Shown here piece after piece: positions 9,474 to 19,008 of a stretch of 64,000 nucleotides of DNA. A model generated the notes under the pieces. The model searched no databases. It had not been told where the DNA came from and saw only the letters and a program-made list of their open reading frames with translations. The first letter of the stretch is position 1. Each line of letters opens with the position of its first letter. Source of the DNA: Gardnerella leopoldii (GTDB lineage: Bacteria; Actinomycetota; Actinomycetes; Actinomycetales; Bifidobacteriaceae). The stretch spans positions 434,043 to 498,042 of the forward strand of contig NZ_CP029984.1 of NCBI RefSeq assembly GCF_003293675.1, in the 5' to 3' direction. The position numbers and the translations under genes were made by a program.

Positions 9474-10645
9474 TTTACTATTGTATTGCTATAGTTTAGC
9501 GGAAGCGTAATCTCAAAGTTTGGACCACGCTTATCGTCTACTACTTTTACAGTTCCATGGTGCAATTGTGCAGCCCAACGAGCAATTGACAATCCTAATC
9601 CTGTTCCTCCTGATTCTGTGCCAATTCGCTGATTTCCTTTAACAAATCTTCTGAAAATATCGGCGCGATCTTCTTGAGGAATTTGTTCTCCAAAATTCAC
9701 AACATTACATATTACAGAGTTTTGGTTGTGATTAATATGAGCACTTATAAGGACACGAGTTCCATCATCTGAATGTTTTAGAGCGTTGGAGATAATATTA
9801 GTAAAAAGTTGCGAAAGGCGAGCTTGATCTCCTGTTAATTCAATCTCATCATTAATTTGAACTTCAATATTATGATTATGACCTGAATCAGCTATTTCTA
9901 GTGGCTCAATAATTTCGTCAATAAAGTCTGTGAAATTAAATGAAGTTATATTAAGGCTTTCCGCACCTGCTTCAACTCTAGATAAATCAAGAAGGAAAGT
10001 AATAAGATCAGCAAGTCTATGAGTTTGGTTTAATATAGCTTCCATATTAGATGGAGTAGGATCAACAACTCCATCTGCAAGATTTTCAAGCATTGCTTGT
10101 AAAGCAGAAACAGGAGTGCGTAATTCGTGGCTTACGTTTGCTATAAGCTCTCTACGCATCTGATCTGCATGTTCAAGTTCTTCTGCCATTTCATTAAATG
10201 CAAGAGTTAATTTACCTACTTCGTCACGACGATTTTCTACAGCAACTCGTACAGAGTAGTCGCCGTCAGCCATGGCTTCTGCAGCATTTTTCATTTGACG
10301 AAGTGGTGCTGTAAGTCCTCTAGAAAAAATGTATGTAATTCCTAGAGCAACAATAAGCGTTAATGGCATTGCAATCCAGCCATTTAGACCAGTTTTAAGT
10401 AAAAACCATGCCATTACAAAAGCAATTGCTGTTGCAAAAACAATAATTGCCGAAAGTTCAATTTTTAGAGATGAAAAAAATCCGACAGGTCTATTTGGAT
10501 AATTATGCTTTATAGAAGAATTCGTAAATCGAGTTTTTGACTTATTTCTAAGTTGAGGATTTGAGTTTTTATTTAATAAATTACGTTGTTTAGTATTTTT
10601 ATATTGTTCAGAATTAGCAGTATCTATTTTATTTTTTAATACCAT
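9470..10645 (-). CDS. Sensor histidine kinase with almost no extracellular domain
   Basis: A 391-aa kinase. After a basic Asn/Lys-rich N-tail of about 60 residues come two membrane helices joined by a very short loop (residues roughly 63-112), then HAMP (LTAPLRQMKNAAEAMADGDY), the dimerisation/phosphoacceptor helix with VSHELRTP (His173) and a HATPase domain with GTGLGLSIARW. The lack of an outer sensor domain suggests it senses a membrane or membrane-embedded signal. It follows the response regulator gene by 61 bp on the same strand and so forms the partner kinase. The signal is unknown. Confidence 0.9.
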   Translation of the reverse strand: MVLKNKIDTANSEQYKNTKQRNLLNKNSNPQLRNKSKTRFTNSSIKHNYPNRPVGFFSSLKIELSAIIVFATAIAFVMAWFLLKTGLNGWIAMPLTLIVALGITYIFSRGLTAPLRQMKNAAEAMADGDYSVRVAVENRRDEVGKLTLAFNEMAEELEHADQMRRELIANVSHELRTPVSALQAMLENLADGVVDPTPSNMEAILNQTHRLADLITFLLDLSRVEAGAESLNITSFNFTDFIDEIIEPLEIADSGHNHNIEVQINDEIELTGDQARLSQLFTNIISNALKHSDDGTRVLISAHINHNQNSVICNVVNFGEQIPQEDRADIFRRFVKGNQRIGTESGGTGLGLSIARWAAQLHHGTVKVVDDKRGPNFEITLPLNYSNTIVN

Positions 10646-10706
10646 TTACGAATTTTCCGAAGCTAAAGTGTTGTAACTATTTACTATTTATGAAAGTTAT
10701 AACTAT

Positions 10707-11459
10707 TTATGAAACTTGTGATTGCAGAACTTTGTCGTAATCACTAATAGGTGGCTCGAATGCGTATCCTATTCCGTGTACAGTACGAATCCATTCCGAT
10801 CCAATTTTATGCCTTAAAGACTTAATGTGCGAGTCCACTGTGCGAGTTCCAGAGGCATCTGGCCAATCCCACACCTCTTCAAGTAACTCTTCACGCTTAA
10901 ATACGGTATGAGGATGACGAGCTAGAGTAGCGAGCAAGTCAAACTCAGTTGGTGTAAAATGTACCTCTTTGTCGTTTAAAGTTACAAGTCTTTGACGAGG
11001 TCTAATAATAAGTGACCCAAAATTAATTGTTCGTTCATGTTCCATTGTCTTTGCTATTTGCGATGCGCGTTCTACGCGTCTCAGCAATGCTGCGCAACGA
11101 GCAATTAACTCACGTGGCGAAAATGGTTTAGTCATGTAATCATCTGCGCCTGCGCTTAAGCCAACAATTTTATCGGCTTCTGCATCGCGTGCTGTTAACA
11201 TGAGGATAGGAACAGGCATTTTGGAGATAATTCGTCGAGTTGCTTCAATCCCATCCATAATAGGAAGCATAACATCCATAATTATGAGATCGGGTTTTAG
11301 TTGTTCAGCAGCTCTAACAGCAGACGCTCCATCTGCAGCGACTCTTGCTCTCCAGCCTTGTGCAGTAATGCGTTGTGCAATTGCTGTAGCAAGATCTGGC
11401 TCATCCTCAACAACGAGAATCGTACGAGCATTTACGCTAGCTGATGGAGCGTTTAGCAT
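10707..11459 (-). CDS. OmpR/PhoB-family response regulator
   Basis: A 250-aa regulator: receiver domain with acidic pair ED (residues 18-19), phosphoacceptor Asp62 in IIMDVMLP and Lys in MTKPF, then a winged-helix DNA-binding domain (TPTEFDLLATLARHP, TRTVDSHIKSLRHKIG, RTVHGIGYAFEPP). It begins only 16 bases after the glgB stop, with AAGG lying just behind that stop, and is followed by its kinase gene. This suggests a glgB-regulator-kinase transcript. Targets are unknown; a link with glycogen or envelope state is possible but inferred only from position. Confidence 0.92.
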   Translation of the reverse strand: MLNAPSASVNARTILVVEDEPDLATAIAQRITAQGWRARVAADGASAVRAAEQLKPDLIIMDVMLPIMDGIEATRRIISKMPVPILMLTARDAEADKIVGLSAGADDYMTKPFSPRELIARCAALLRRVERASQIAKTMEHERTINFGSLIIRPRQRLVTLNDKEVHFTPTEFDLLATLARHPHTVFKREELLEEVWDWPDASGTRTVDSHIKSLRHKIGSEWIRTVHGIGYAFEPPISDYDKVLQSQVS

Positions 11460-11475
11460 ATTTTAAAAAGACCTT

Positions 11476-13749
11476 TCAGTGTTGTACTGGTTTCAAGAAT
11501 ACCGCACCTAACGCTGGAACAGTGATTCTTGCAGAGTATGGTCGAGAATGATACTCTTCAGCAGCAGCAGTGAATGTGCCGTTGTGAATATTAGATCCGC
11601 AATACTTTGCATCATCAGTTGTGAGTATCTCTTCCCACTGTCCACCTTTTGGTAGCGCAACCTGATAGTCTTGCCATGCTTGACCTGAGAAGTTTACTAC
11701 TACAACGATTTCTTCTCCGTTGTCGCCAATACGCATGTAGCTTAAAGTATTGTGATCGGAATCGTCGCTCGTAAGCCACTGGAAACCATCAGGAGTAAAG
11801 TCTTGACTCCAGAATGCACGAGAGCTCTTATACAGAGTATTCAAATCTGCAACAAGCTTTTGCACACCTTGATGGAACGGCCATTGTAGCTCATTCCAGT
11901 TAAGTGAAGTATTGAAGTTCCATTCGCTGGATTGTCCAATTTCCCCACCCATGAACAGAAGATTCTTTCCTGGATGAGACCACTGGTATGCAAGCAATGC
12001 GCGTAATCCTGCGAATTGTTGCCATTCGTCGCCTGGCATCTTTCCAAGTAACGAACCCTTACCGTACACAACTTCATCGTGGCTTAATGGCAACACATAA
12101 TGCTCAGAGTATGCATAAACCATTGAGAATGTAATTTCGTTATGATGCCAACGACGGTTAATTGGTTCTTCTTTAAGGTATTGCAAAGTGTCGTGCATCC
12201 AGCCCATATTCCACTTCAAACCGAATCCTAAGCCGCCCATATCGGTTGGTGCAGTTACGCCTTGGTAAGCAGTGGATTCCTCAGCAATCATCATGATGCC
12301 AGGATTATTCTTGTATGCAGTTGCGTTTGCTTCCTTAATGAAGTCAATTGCTTCAAGATTTTCGCGTCCGCCGTAGATGTTTGGTCTCCACTGTCCTGCT
12401 TCACGGCTGTAATCCAAGTAAAGCATTGAAGAAACTGCGTCAACGCGCAACGCGTCAACATGGTATTCGTCAAGCCAGAAGCAAGCATTAGCAACCAAGA
12501 AGTTACGAACTTCATGACGACCAAAGTTGAAGATGTAAGTACCCCAATCAGGATGCTCGCCTCGCATAGGATCAGGATCCTCATACAATGCTGTGCCATC
12601 AAAACGACCGAGTGCAAAGTCATCCTTAGGGAAGTGAGCTGGAACCCAATCCATAACGACGCCAATACCTGCTTTATGGAGTTTATCTATCAAGTACTTA
12701 AAGTCATCAGGGGAGCCAAGGCGAGAATCGACTGCATAATAACCTGTTACCTGATATCCCCAAGACCCAGAGAATGGATATTGCGTCAGCGGCATGAACT
12801 CGACGTGAGTAAAGCCTTCTCTTTGCACATAATCAACTAAATGATCAGCAAGTTCGCGATAATTACTCAGATCGCGATTCCAGCTGTTAGCTTGCACTTC
12901 GTAAATGCTTATTGGACCGTTGTGAGCGTCTGTTTTCGCGCGCTTATTCATCCAATCGGTATCGTGCCACTTAAACTCAGAATCAACAACAACAGATCCT
13001 GTGTTTGGTGGAACTTCATGAGAGCGCTCCATTGGATCGGCTTTCATAATCCAATTACCAGATTGCGTAAGAATTTCGTACTTATATACTTCGCCCGCTG
13101 TAACTCCTGGAATAAAAAGTTCCCAAATGCCAGAAGAGCCGAGCGAGCGCATAGCGTGGCGACGACCATTCCAGTAATTAAAGTTACCAACTACGCGTAC
13201 TGCACGAGCATTTGGTGCCCACACTGAGAAAGCAGTACCAGTAACTTTCTTTACCATCTTTCCAGTTTCAGGAGATATAAGCCCCCATGAATCTGTTATT
13301 GTTTTGACATGTGCGCCTAATGCTTCCCAAAGACGTTCGTGACGACCTTCTCCAAATAAGTACATGTCAAGTTCGCCAATTTGAGGCAAATAACGATAAG
13401 GATCGTCATCTGTGGATTCAGAACCGTCTATTTCCACAGTGTAAACGCGATAACTAGGAACAGACCAAGACTTTGTTTTTGTGTGCTTTACTGCAGGAAT
13501 AACAGCTGTAAAGATGCCGTTATATTCGTGTTTAGCTTCGTATTCACCGTTCTTAGTAAGAATAACAACTTTCTTTGCCATAGGGCGCAATACGCGGACG
13601 GTTACAGTGTCGGCACCTTTGCCAGTTCCAAGGTGACCTCCGAGAACCTCATGTGGATTGTAATATTCTGCATTGCTCACCGCAGCTAATACGTCCTGTC
13701 GGACTGGGACTGCGACTGCATCTTCATTGATGTTAGTAACTGTACTCAT
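11476..13749 (-). CDS. glgB: 1,4-alpha-glucan branching enzyme
   Basis: GlgB introduces alpha-1,6 branches into glycogen in the cytosol. The 757-aa protein has an N-terminal carbohydrate-binding segment, the CBM48 module ([21 protein letters not shown]), and a GH13 catalytic barrel. Catalytic features are [12 protein letters not shown] (nucleophile Asp), MMIAEEST (acid/base Glu) and [15 protein letters not shown] (third Asp), typical of branching enzymes. I prefer the ATG at 13749 ([10 protein letters not shown]) to one four codons upstream; neither has a strong ribosome site. It is divergent from carD and co-directional with the two-component genes that follow closely. Confidence 0.95.
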   Translation of the reverse strand: MSTVTNINEDAVAVPVRQDVLAAVSNAEYYNPHEVLGGHLGTGKGADTVTVRVLRPMAKKVVILTKNGEYEAKHEYNGIFTAVIPAVKHTKTKSWSVPSYRVYTVEIDGSESTDDDPYRYLPQIGELDMYLFGEGRHERLWEALGAHVKTITDSWGLISPETGKMVKKVTGTAFSVWAPNARAVRVVGNFNYWNGRRHAMRSLGSSGIWELFIPGVTAGEVYKYEILTQSGNWIMKADPMERSHEVPPNTGSVVVDSEFKWHDTDWMNKRAKTDAHNGPISIYEVQANSWNRDLSNYRELADHLVDYVQREGFTHVEFMPLTQYPFSGSWGYQVTGYYAVDSRLGSPDDFKYLIDKLHKAGIGVVMDWVPAHFPKDDFALGRFDGTALYEDPDPMRGEHPDWGTYIFNFGRHEVRNFLVANACFWLDEYHVDALRVDAVSSMLYLDYSREAGQWRPNIYGGRENLEAIDFIKEANATAYKNNPGIMMIAEESTAYQGVTAPTDMGGLGFGLKWNMGWMHDTLQYLKEEPINRRWHHNEITFSMVYAYSEHYVLPLSHDEVVYGKGSLLGKMPGDEWQQFAGLRALLAYQWSHPGKNLLFMGGEIGQSSEWNFNTSLNWNELQWPFHQGVQKLVADLNTLYKSSRAFWSQDFTPDGFQWLTSDDSDHNTLSYMRIGDNGEEIVVVVNFSGQAWQDYQVALPKGGQWEEILTTDDAKYCGSNIHNGTFTAAAEEYHSRPYSARITVPALGAVFLKPVQH

Positions 13750-13883
13750 GCTGACTATCATACATGCTTTATTGCTGTAAGTCGCGTGTGTTTCGCGCTA
13801 TTGTGAAAAAAATATGAAAATTTTTTCAAGTCGTGACCTTATGGGAAACTGTTATGAGTTTTTCTGTGCATACGGAGGGTTCT

Positions 13884-14480
13884 GTGGAATATCAAGTCGG
13901 CGATATGGTCGTCTATCCTCGTCATGGTGCGGCTCGTGTTGAAGAAATTAGTGAGCGCACCGTAAAAGGTGTAACTCGTCAATATTTACGATTGGTAGTG
14001 TTATCATCTGATGGTTTAGAAATTAACGTACCTGTCGATAATGTTAAAAAAGTTGGCGTGCGAGACATTGTTGGAGCGCAAGAAGTTGCAAAAGTTTTTG
14101 AGATTTTGCGTACTCCAATAGTTGAAAAAGAAATGAATTGGTCTAGACGCTACAAGCTTAATGTAGAGAAGATTGCTACTGGCGATGTTAACAATATTGC
14201 TGAAGTAGTTCGTGATTTATCTCAGCGAGATGTTGATGAGCATGGTTTGTCTGCAGGAGAAAAGCGAATGCTTGCTCGCGCTCGCAGTATTTTAATTTCC
14301 GAAATTGCTTTGTCTGAAAAGATTGATGAGATTGAGGCGGAGCGACTTTTAGATGTGAATCTTGGATACAAGGAGCCTCAAAAAGGCGATGAAAATCACC
14401 ATACTGTAGCTCCAGAAGAGCCTGCATCGCGAACTTTAGCGCTGTTAGAAGAGCGTAATAAGAAATCTAAGAAAAAGTGA
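13884..14480 (+). CDS. carD: CarD-family RNA polymerase-binding regulator
   Basis: CarD binds the RNA polymerase beta subunit through an N-terminal Tudor-like domain and stabilises open complexes, notably at rRNA promoters. The 198-aa product starts EYQVGDMVVYPRHGAARVEEI and continues with the helical C-terminal domain (SRRYKLNVEKIATGDVNNIAEV, LSAGEKRMLARARSILISEIA). I set the start at the GTG at 13884 because a strong GGAGGG lies four bases upstream and other CarD proteins begin at this point; in-frame ATGs at 13833 and 13854 would add a poorly supported leader. A Lys/Ser-rich tail follows the last helix. Confidence 0.92.
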   Translation: MEYQVGDMVVYPRHGAARVEEISERTVKGVTRQYLRLVVLSSDGLEINVPVDNVKKVGVRDIVGAQEVAKVFEILRTPIVEKEMNWSRRYKLNVEKIATGDVNNIAEVVRDLSQRDVDEHGLSAGEKRMLARARSILISEIALSEKIDEIEAERLLDVNLGYKEPQKGDENHHTVAPEEPASRTLALLEERNKKSKKK

Positions 14481-14526
14481 TTTGCGTTATGCAAAATAAA
14501 TAGATATTAATTGTTCATATTATTTT

Positions 14527-14571
14527 AAGCCCTTCTAAACGTTGGTATATTGGCGAGTTAGAAGGGCTTTT
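14527..14571 (+). terminator. Intrinsic terminator after carD
   Basis: Arms AAGCCCTTCTAA and TTAGAAGGGCTT form a 12-bp stem followed by a short T run, 46 bases after the carD stop. Confidence 0.85.
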
Positions 14572-14635
14572 GCTTATATATTTGCTTACGTATTTATTGT
14601 ATGTTTTGCTTTTGTTCTTGCTTAAAACAGATAAT

Positions 14636-14672
14636 AAAAAATCCTTGCATTTACAAAATGCAAGGATTTTTT
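14636..14672. terminator. Bidirectional terminator between carD and the lipoprotein gene
   Basis: A near-perfect stem (ATCCTTGCATTT with AAATGCAAGGAT) is flanked by A and T runs on either side, so it can act on both strands. It most likely terminates the minus-strand lipoprotein gene ending at 14695. Confidence 0.85.
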
Positions 14673-14694
14673 ATTTTAACAGATTCACCTAAAT

Positions 14695-15747
14695 TTACTT
14701 ACCTGGATCTTGTTGACCTTGGTTAGAATTTTTAGGATCGGTATTCTTTGCTACGTGTGGCTTCTCAGTGATTGGCTTTTTCTGAGGCTCTTTGTCATCA
14801 ATGTCTTTACGCATATCCTTTGTTGCTTTTACAGCATTATGTAGGTCGTCACAAATCTTCATAATCCATTTATCAAGCTGATCTGCGTATTTTGGCATAA
14901 GTTCGCTTACTCGCACTGTGGACGTATAGCTGCGTCCTGCGATTCCGTTTAGCAAGTTTAGAACATCGTTTCCTTGTTGGCTATCGCTAATCAACACATC
15001 GATTTTGCGACCTTCAATAAGCTTCTGAAACTCCTCAACGCTTGAATGTTCTGGTTCATTATTGTTATTTAGTGCGTCAGCATATTCTTTAGGTGAGCTA
15101 TCTTTCAAATTGGCATCAGACATTAGCCAGAAAAGAATAGGAGATGTAGAAGCATACTTTGCGTTACCATTTTCTTTAGAGAAATCACTTAAGTAGGTGG
15201 TTAATTTCTTTTCCTTTTCCTGCCATTGTGCTAGTCGCTTAGAAAAAGCTTGTTTTTTTGATGGCAAAACTTTGGAGAAGGTGTCAGCCATGGCAGATGC
15301 CATTGCGTCCCTAGCATCGTGAGAAAACCAAAGATATGGATTGTCTCCGTTAAGTGCTCCTACAGTACCTGCTGCACTAAGCACTTCAGCTTTAGCTGGG
15401 TGTACTTTGTTTGCCCAATCATCGTAGCCTGCACCATTTGTAACTAATACTTGTGCATTCTGCATATTTTTTAAATCTTTTGAGCTAGGTTTAAACGACG
15501 ATATGTCTGTATCTGAGCCAGTCATAACTGATTCAACTTTGACGTCAGAGCCACCGATCTCTTGAGCTAAGCTACCCCAGGTGTCAACAGTGGATACAAC
15601 GGAAATATTTGTTGCAGCTTTTGGTTTTTCTTTTGGTTTTTCCTCAGTTTTTCCACAAGCTGCAAATCCAAGTATTACTGCAGAAGCAATAAGGCATGTT
15701 ATGGCAGTTTTTCCAAACTTCTTTACTGCACAAAGAACGGTACGCAT
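14695..15747 (-). CDS. Lipoprotein of the zinc/manganese ABC binding-protein fold, metal ligands absent
   Basis: A 350-aa lipoprotein: signal helix, lipobox GFAAC with Cys31, a Lys/Glu/Pro linker and a cluster-9 (ZnuA/TroA-like) binding domain. Alignment by eye finds the usual landmarks: STVDTWGSLAQEIGG, then TGSDTDISSFKPSSKDLKN where DPHxYEP is expected, ADLVxxNG-like AQVLVTNGAGYDDW, NPYLWFSHDAR where DPHxWLDP is expected. The His ligands of true metal-binding members are missing at these places and at the third site (ASTSPILFWLM). No permease or ATPase gene is near. It may bind a different ligand or have lost transport function. The start is ATG 15747, with a GTG one codon earlier also possible (GGAGG nearby). 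A Pro/Lys-rich tail ends the protein. Confidence 0.78.
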   Translation of the reverse strand: MRTVLCAVKKFGKTAITCLIASAVILGFAACGKTEEKPKEKPKAATNISVVSTVDTWGSLAQEIGGSDVKVESVMTGSDTDISSFKPSSKDLKNMQNAQVLVTNGAGYDDWANKVHPAKAEVLSAAGTVGALNGDNPYLWFSHDARDAMASAMADTFSKVLPSKKQAFSKRLAQWQEKEKKLTTYLSDFSKENGNAKYASTSPILFWLMSDANLKDSSPKEYADALNNNNEPEHSSVEEFQKLIEGRKIDVLISDSQQGNDVLNLLNGIAGRSYTSTVRVSELMPKYADQLDKWIMKICDDLHNAVKATKDMRKDIDDKEPQKKPITEKPHVAKNTDPKNSNQGQQDPGK

Positions 15748-15869
15748 CACTGTGACTCCTCCCGTGATAATGGTGCGTCGGCGCACGCAAAATTGTTAGT
15801 CGACCCATATCTTCTATACTTCACGATAGCCTATCCTTACGAATTGTGCGAGTTGGGAGGAAATTTTTT

Positions 15870-16754
15870 ATGGCTATTGTGTTAGATGGTAAAGCTTTAG
15901 CTAGTAAAATTAAAAAAGATTTGGCAGCGCGCGTTGCTATTTTACATAAAAAAGGCATTAATCCAGGTTTGGGCACGTTACTTGTAGGTAGTGATCCTGG
16001 TTCGTTGAAATATGTTGCTGGTAAGCATCGTGATTGCGAAGAAGTGGGGATTAATTCTATTCGTTGCGATCTGCCAGAAGATGCTAGTGAAGATGAGATT
16101 CTTGCTGCTTTACAGAAATTAAATAATGACCCTCTTTGTACTGGATTTATTGTGCAACTGCCATTGCCAAAAGGAATTGATGTTCAAAAAGTTATTTCTT
16201 CTATTAATCCTGCAAAAGATTGTGATGGAATGCATCCGTATAATTTGGGTGAACTTGTTACGCATATTTCCGGTAATATTACAACACCTTTGCCGTGCAC
16301 GCCGCGTGGAATTTTAGCTTTGCTTGATGAGTACGGTATTGAACTTTCTGGTAAGGAAGTTTGTGTGCTTGGTCGTGGCATTACGGTTGGACGTACTATT
16401 GGTCTTCTTTTAACCCGCAGGGGAGTAGATGCAACTGTTACGTTGTGCCATACACATACTCGGAATGTGCAGGAGATTATGCGTCGTTCTGATGTAATAA
16501 TTGCCGCAATGGGTTGTGCTGGTTTTGTTAAGCCAGAAGATATTAAACCTGGTGCTGTTCTTGTTGATGTAGGCGTATCTCGTGTTTTTGATGAAGAAGC
16601 TGGTAGATACCGCGTAAAAGGTGATGTTGATTCAGCTTGTCGCGAAATTGCTGGAGCGTATTCTCCGAATCCTGGTGGAGTAGGTCCGATGACTCGAGCT
16701 ATGTTGCTGGCGAATGTTGTAGATATGGCTGAGCGAGCACTTAATTGCAAATAA
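15870..16754 (+). CDS. folD: Bifunctional methylene-THF dehydrogenase / methenyl-THF cyclohydrolase
   Basis: FolD interconverts 5,10-methylene- and 10-formyl-tetrahydrofolate, supplying purine synthesis and initiator tRNA formylation. The 294-aa enzyme shows SLKYVAGKHRDCEEVGI with the catalytic Lys, the substrate block QLPLPKGIDVQ, DCDGMHPYNLG and PCTPRGILALL, then the NADP-binding site VLGRGITVGRTIGLLL and the closing PNPGGVGPMTRAMLL. GGAGG lies nine bases ahead of the ATG at 15870; an upstream in-frame ATG at 15846 has no ribosome site. It is divergent from the lipoprotein gene. Confidence 0.96.
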   Translation: MAIVLDGKALASKIKKDLAARVAILHKKGINPGLGTLLVGSDPGSLKYVAGKHRDCEEVGINSIRCDLPEDASEDEILAALQKLNNDPLCTGFIVQLPLPKGIDVQKVISSINPAKDCDGMHPYNLGELVTHISGNITTPLPCTPRGILALLDEYGIELSGKEVCVLGRGITVGRTIGLLLTRRGVDATVTLCHTHTRNVQEIMRRSDVIIAAMGCAGFVKPEDIKPGAVLVDVGVSRVFDEEAGRYRVKGDVDSACREIAGAYSPNPGGVGPMTRAMLLANVVDMAERALNCK

Positions 16755-16900
16755 AATGCGACACGCCCGAAGTAAAACGTAAATTTTGGCTATGCCTGTA
16801 TATAAAATCGACAAAGCGTGTGCATGGCATACATGCGTAACGTAAATACATAATTAAATATCGAGTAATATCCACCCCAAGAAGAAACCACTAATAACTA

Positions 16901-18403
16901 ATGGCAGAGAATAATAACGAAGTCGCCAAGGTTGCGATTAATGATATTGGCACCGAAGAAGACTTCATCAAGGCAGTCGATTCAACCATCAAGAATTTTG
17001 ATGATGGTGATTTAGTTGAAGGTACCGTCGTAAAGATTGATCACGACGAAGTATTGCTGGACATCGGCTACAAGACTGAAGGTGTAATTCCTTCCCGTGA
17101 ACTTTCCATCAAAAAAGACGTTGATCCAGATGATGTTGTCGAGGTTGGCGACACCATTGAAGCCCTTGTTGTCACTAAGGAAGACAAGGAAGGACGTCTT
17201 ATTCTCTCCAAGAAGCGTGCACAGTATGAGCGTGCTTGGGGTGACATCGAGAAGATTAAGGATGCAGACGGCATCGTTGAAGGTACCGTTATTGAGGCTG
17301 TTAAGGGCGGCTTGATCGTAGATATCGGTTTGCGTGGCTTCTTACCAGCATCCTTGGTTGAAATGCGTCGCGTTCGCGATCTTTCTCCATACATTGGTCA
17401 GAAGATTAAGGCTAAGATTCTTGAGCTCGATAAGAACCGCAACAATGTTGTGCTTTCTCGTCGTCAGTTCCTCGAGGAAACTCAGTCTGAAGTTCGTGAG
17501 ACCTTCCTCTCGCAGCTTAAGAAGGGTCAGATTCGTGAAGGCGTTGTGTCTTCTATCGTAAACTTCGGTGCATTCGTTGATCTCGGCGGTGTTGACGGTC
17601 TCATTCACGTTTCTGAGCTTTCTTGGAAGCATATCGATCACCCATCTGAGGTTGTTAAGGTTGGCGATAAGGTTACCGTTGAGGTTCTCGACGTTGATCT
17701 CGATCGCGAACGTATTTCCCTTTCCCTTAAGGCAACTCAGGAAGATCCATGGCAGCGCTTCGCTCGCACTCATGTTCCTGGACAGGTTGTTAAGGGTAAG
17801 GTCACCAAGATCGTTCAGTTCGGCGTGTTTATCTCCGTTGAAGATGGCATTGAGGGCTTGGTTCACATTTCTGAGCTTGCAAACCGTCACGTAGAGAATC
17901 CAGAAACTGTTGTTAAGGCAAATGAAGACGTATTCGTCAAGGTTATTGATGTTGATCTTGATCGCCGTCGTATTTCCCTCTCCTTGAAGCAGGCTAATGA
18001 GGCTGTTGATCCAAATTCTGAAGATTTCGATCCAGCTCTTTACGGTATGCCAGCTGAGTACGATGCTGAAGGCAACTACAAGTACCCAGAAGGCTTCGAT
18101 CCAAACACTAACGAGTGGATGGCTGGTTACGAGCAGCAGCGCGAAGAGTGGGAAGCTCAGTATGCTGCAGCTCACGAGCTTTGGGAAGAGCACAAGGCTT
18201 TCGCTGCTAAGGAACTTGCAGCTGCAGCAGAATCTGCTGCTGCTGACGGTCAGCAAGAAGAAGCTGAAAAGAAGCCAGCTAAGGAAGAAAAGAAGGAAGA
18301 AGTTGCTTCCAACTATTCTTCTGAAACAACTAGTGAAGGTGCTTTAGCTGATTCTGATCAGCTCGCAGCTCTGCGCGAACAGCTTTTAAGCGAAAAGAAG
18401 TAG
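16901..18403 (+). CDS. rpsA: 30S ribosomal protein S1
   Basis: S1 binds mRNA on the small subunit and helps initiate translation. The 500-aa protein has four S1 (OB-fold) repeats at roughly residues 35-105, 122-190, 209-277 and 294-363, recognised by repeated VxGxV...G.FVDLGGVDGLIHVSEL-type blocks. A Glu/Ala/Lys-rich low-complexity tail of about 130 residues follows. Four repeats are normal for actinobacteria; E. coli has six. Codons are strongly biased to C- or G-ending forms compared with neighbours, as expected for a very highly expressed gene. It stands alone with its own terminator. Confidence 0.96.
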   Translation: MAENNNEVAKVAINDIGTEEDFIKAVDSTIKNFDDGDLVEGTVVKIDHDEVLLDIGYKTEGVIPSRELSIKKDVDPDDVVEVGDTIEALVVTKEDKEGRLILSKKRAQYERAWGDIEKIKDADGIVEGTVIEAVKGGLIVDIGLRGFLPASLVEMRRVRDLSPYIGQKIKAKILELDKNRNNVVLSRRQFLEETQSEVRETFLSQLKKGQIREGVVSSIVNFGAFVDLGGVDGLIHVSELSWKHIDHPSEVVKVGDKVTVEVLDVDLDRERISLSLKATQEDPWQRFARTHVPGQVVKGKVTKIVQFGVFISVEDGIEGLVHISELANRHVENPETVVKANEDVFVKVIDVDLDRRRISLSLKQANEAVDPNSEDFDPALYGMPAEYDAEGNYKYPEGFDPNTNEWMAGYEQQREEWEAQYAAAHELWEEHKAFAAKELAAAAESAAADGQQEEAEKKPAKEEKKEEVASNYSSETTSEGALADSDQLAALREQLLSEKK

Positions 18404-18424
18404 TTTTCTACTAAAAGCGTATGA

Positions 18425-18463
18425 ACAAGATGCCCTGTGAGTAATCATCAGGGCATCTTGTGT
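18425..18463 (+). terminator. Intrinsic terminator of rpsA
   Basis: A 13-bp stem (ACAAGATGCCCTG with CAGGGCATCTTGT) begins 22 bases after the rpsA stop. Confidence 0.85.
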
Positions 18464-18614
18464 ATTTCGATTATCACAATGTGCTCTAAATACTCTGATT
18501 TTATAATTTATATTCTGTAATTAAATGTGAGTACAACAAATTTTCTTTTAAGAAGCACGATTATATGATTTTGTTAAAGCATTAATTAAGTTATTAAGAG
18601 GATTGGTGAAAATT

Positions 18615-18941
18615 ATGAGTACATTTGATAACAATCAGAAGAATGCTCAGTTTCCTTCATACGATGGAAATAATTCAGCGAATAATGCTACTTTAGTAAG
18701 TTCTCGACATAAGCTTGCTGCTGGTCTTTTAGCGATTTTTGTAGGTGGTTTAGGGATTCACAATTTCTACCTTGGCTTTAAAGGCAAGGCTATTGCCCAA
18801 TTGTTGATTTCTGTTCTTTCTATTGGTTTGCTTGCAGGTATTTCGATTATATGGTCATGTGTTGAAGGAATTTGCATTCTTTGCTCAAAGCCTGGGACTA
18901 AGTGGCATAAAGATGCTGATGGTGCAGAATTACAAGATTAA
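18615..18941 (+). CDS. TM2-domain membrane protein
   Basis: A 108-aa protein with a short polar N-terminus and a TM2 domain: two hydrophobic helices separated by a tight turn, with the family signature KLAAGLLAIFVGGLGIHNFYLG and a second helix ending before SKPGTKWHKD. TM2 proteins are widespread small membrane proteins of unknown function. The ATG at 18615 has GGTGA five bases upstream; GTG 18606 and TTG 18603 are in-frame alternatives. It is followed by a hairpin at 18964-18994 and then coaE. Confidence 0.85.
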   Translation: MSTFDNNQKNAQFPSYDGNNSANNATLVSSRHKLAAGLLAIFVGGLGIHNFYLGFKGKAIAQLLISVLSIGLLAGISIIWSCVEGICILCSKPGTKWHKDADGAELQD

Positions 18942-18963
18942 CCATTTGTTTTCTTTTAATAAC

Positions 18964-18994
18964 AATGCCCTGGTAATTATTTACTGGGGCATTA
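18964..18994 (+). terminator. Hairpin after the TM2 gene
   Basis: AATGCCC and GGGCATT, with further pairing of TGGTAA-like inner bases, form a stem-loop just downstream of the TM2 stop and 15 bases before the coaE start. The T run is poor, so termination may be partial. Confidence 0.5.
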
Positions 18995-19008
18995 CTTATA
19001 ATTTATAT

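Noticed and set aside
17342..18256. A 304-codon open frame antisense to rpsA
   Set aside because: Same codon-bias effect; sequence is Leu/Asn-rich without a recognisable domain.
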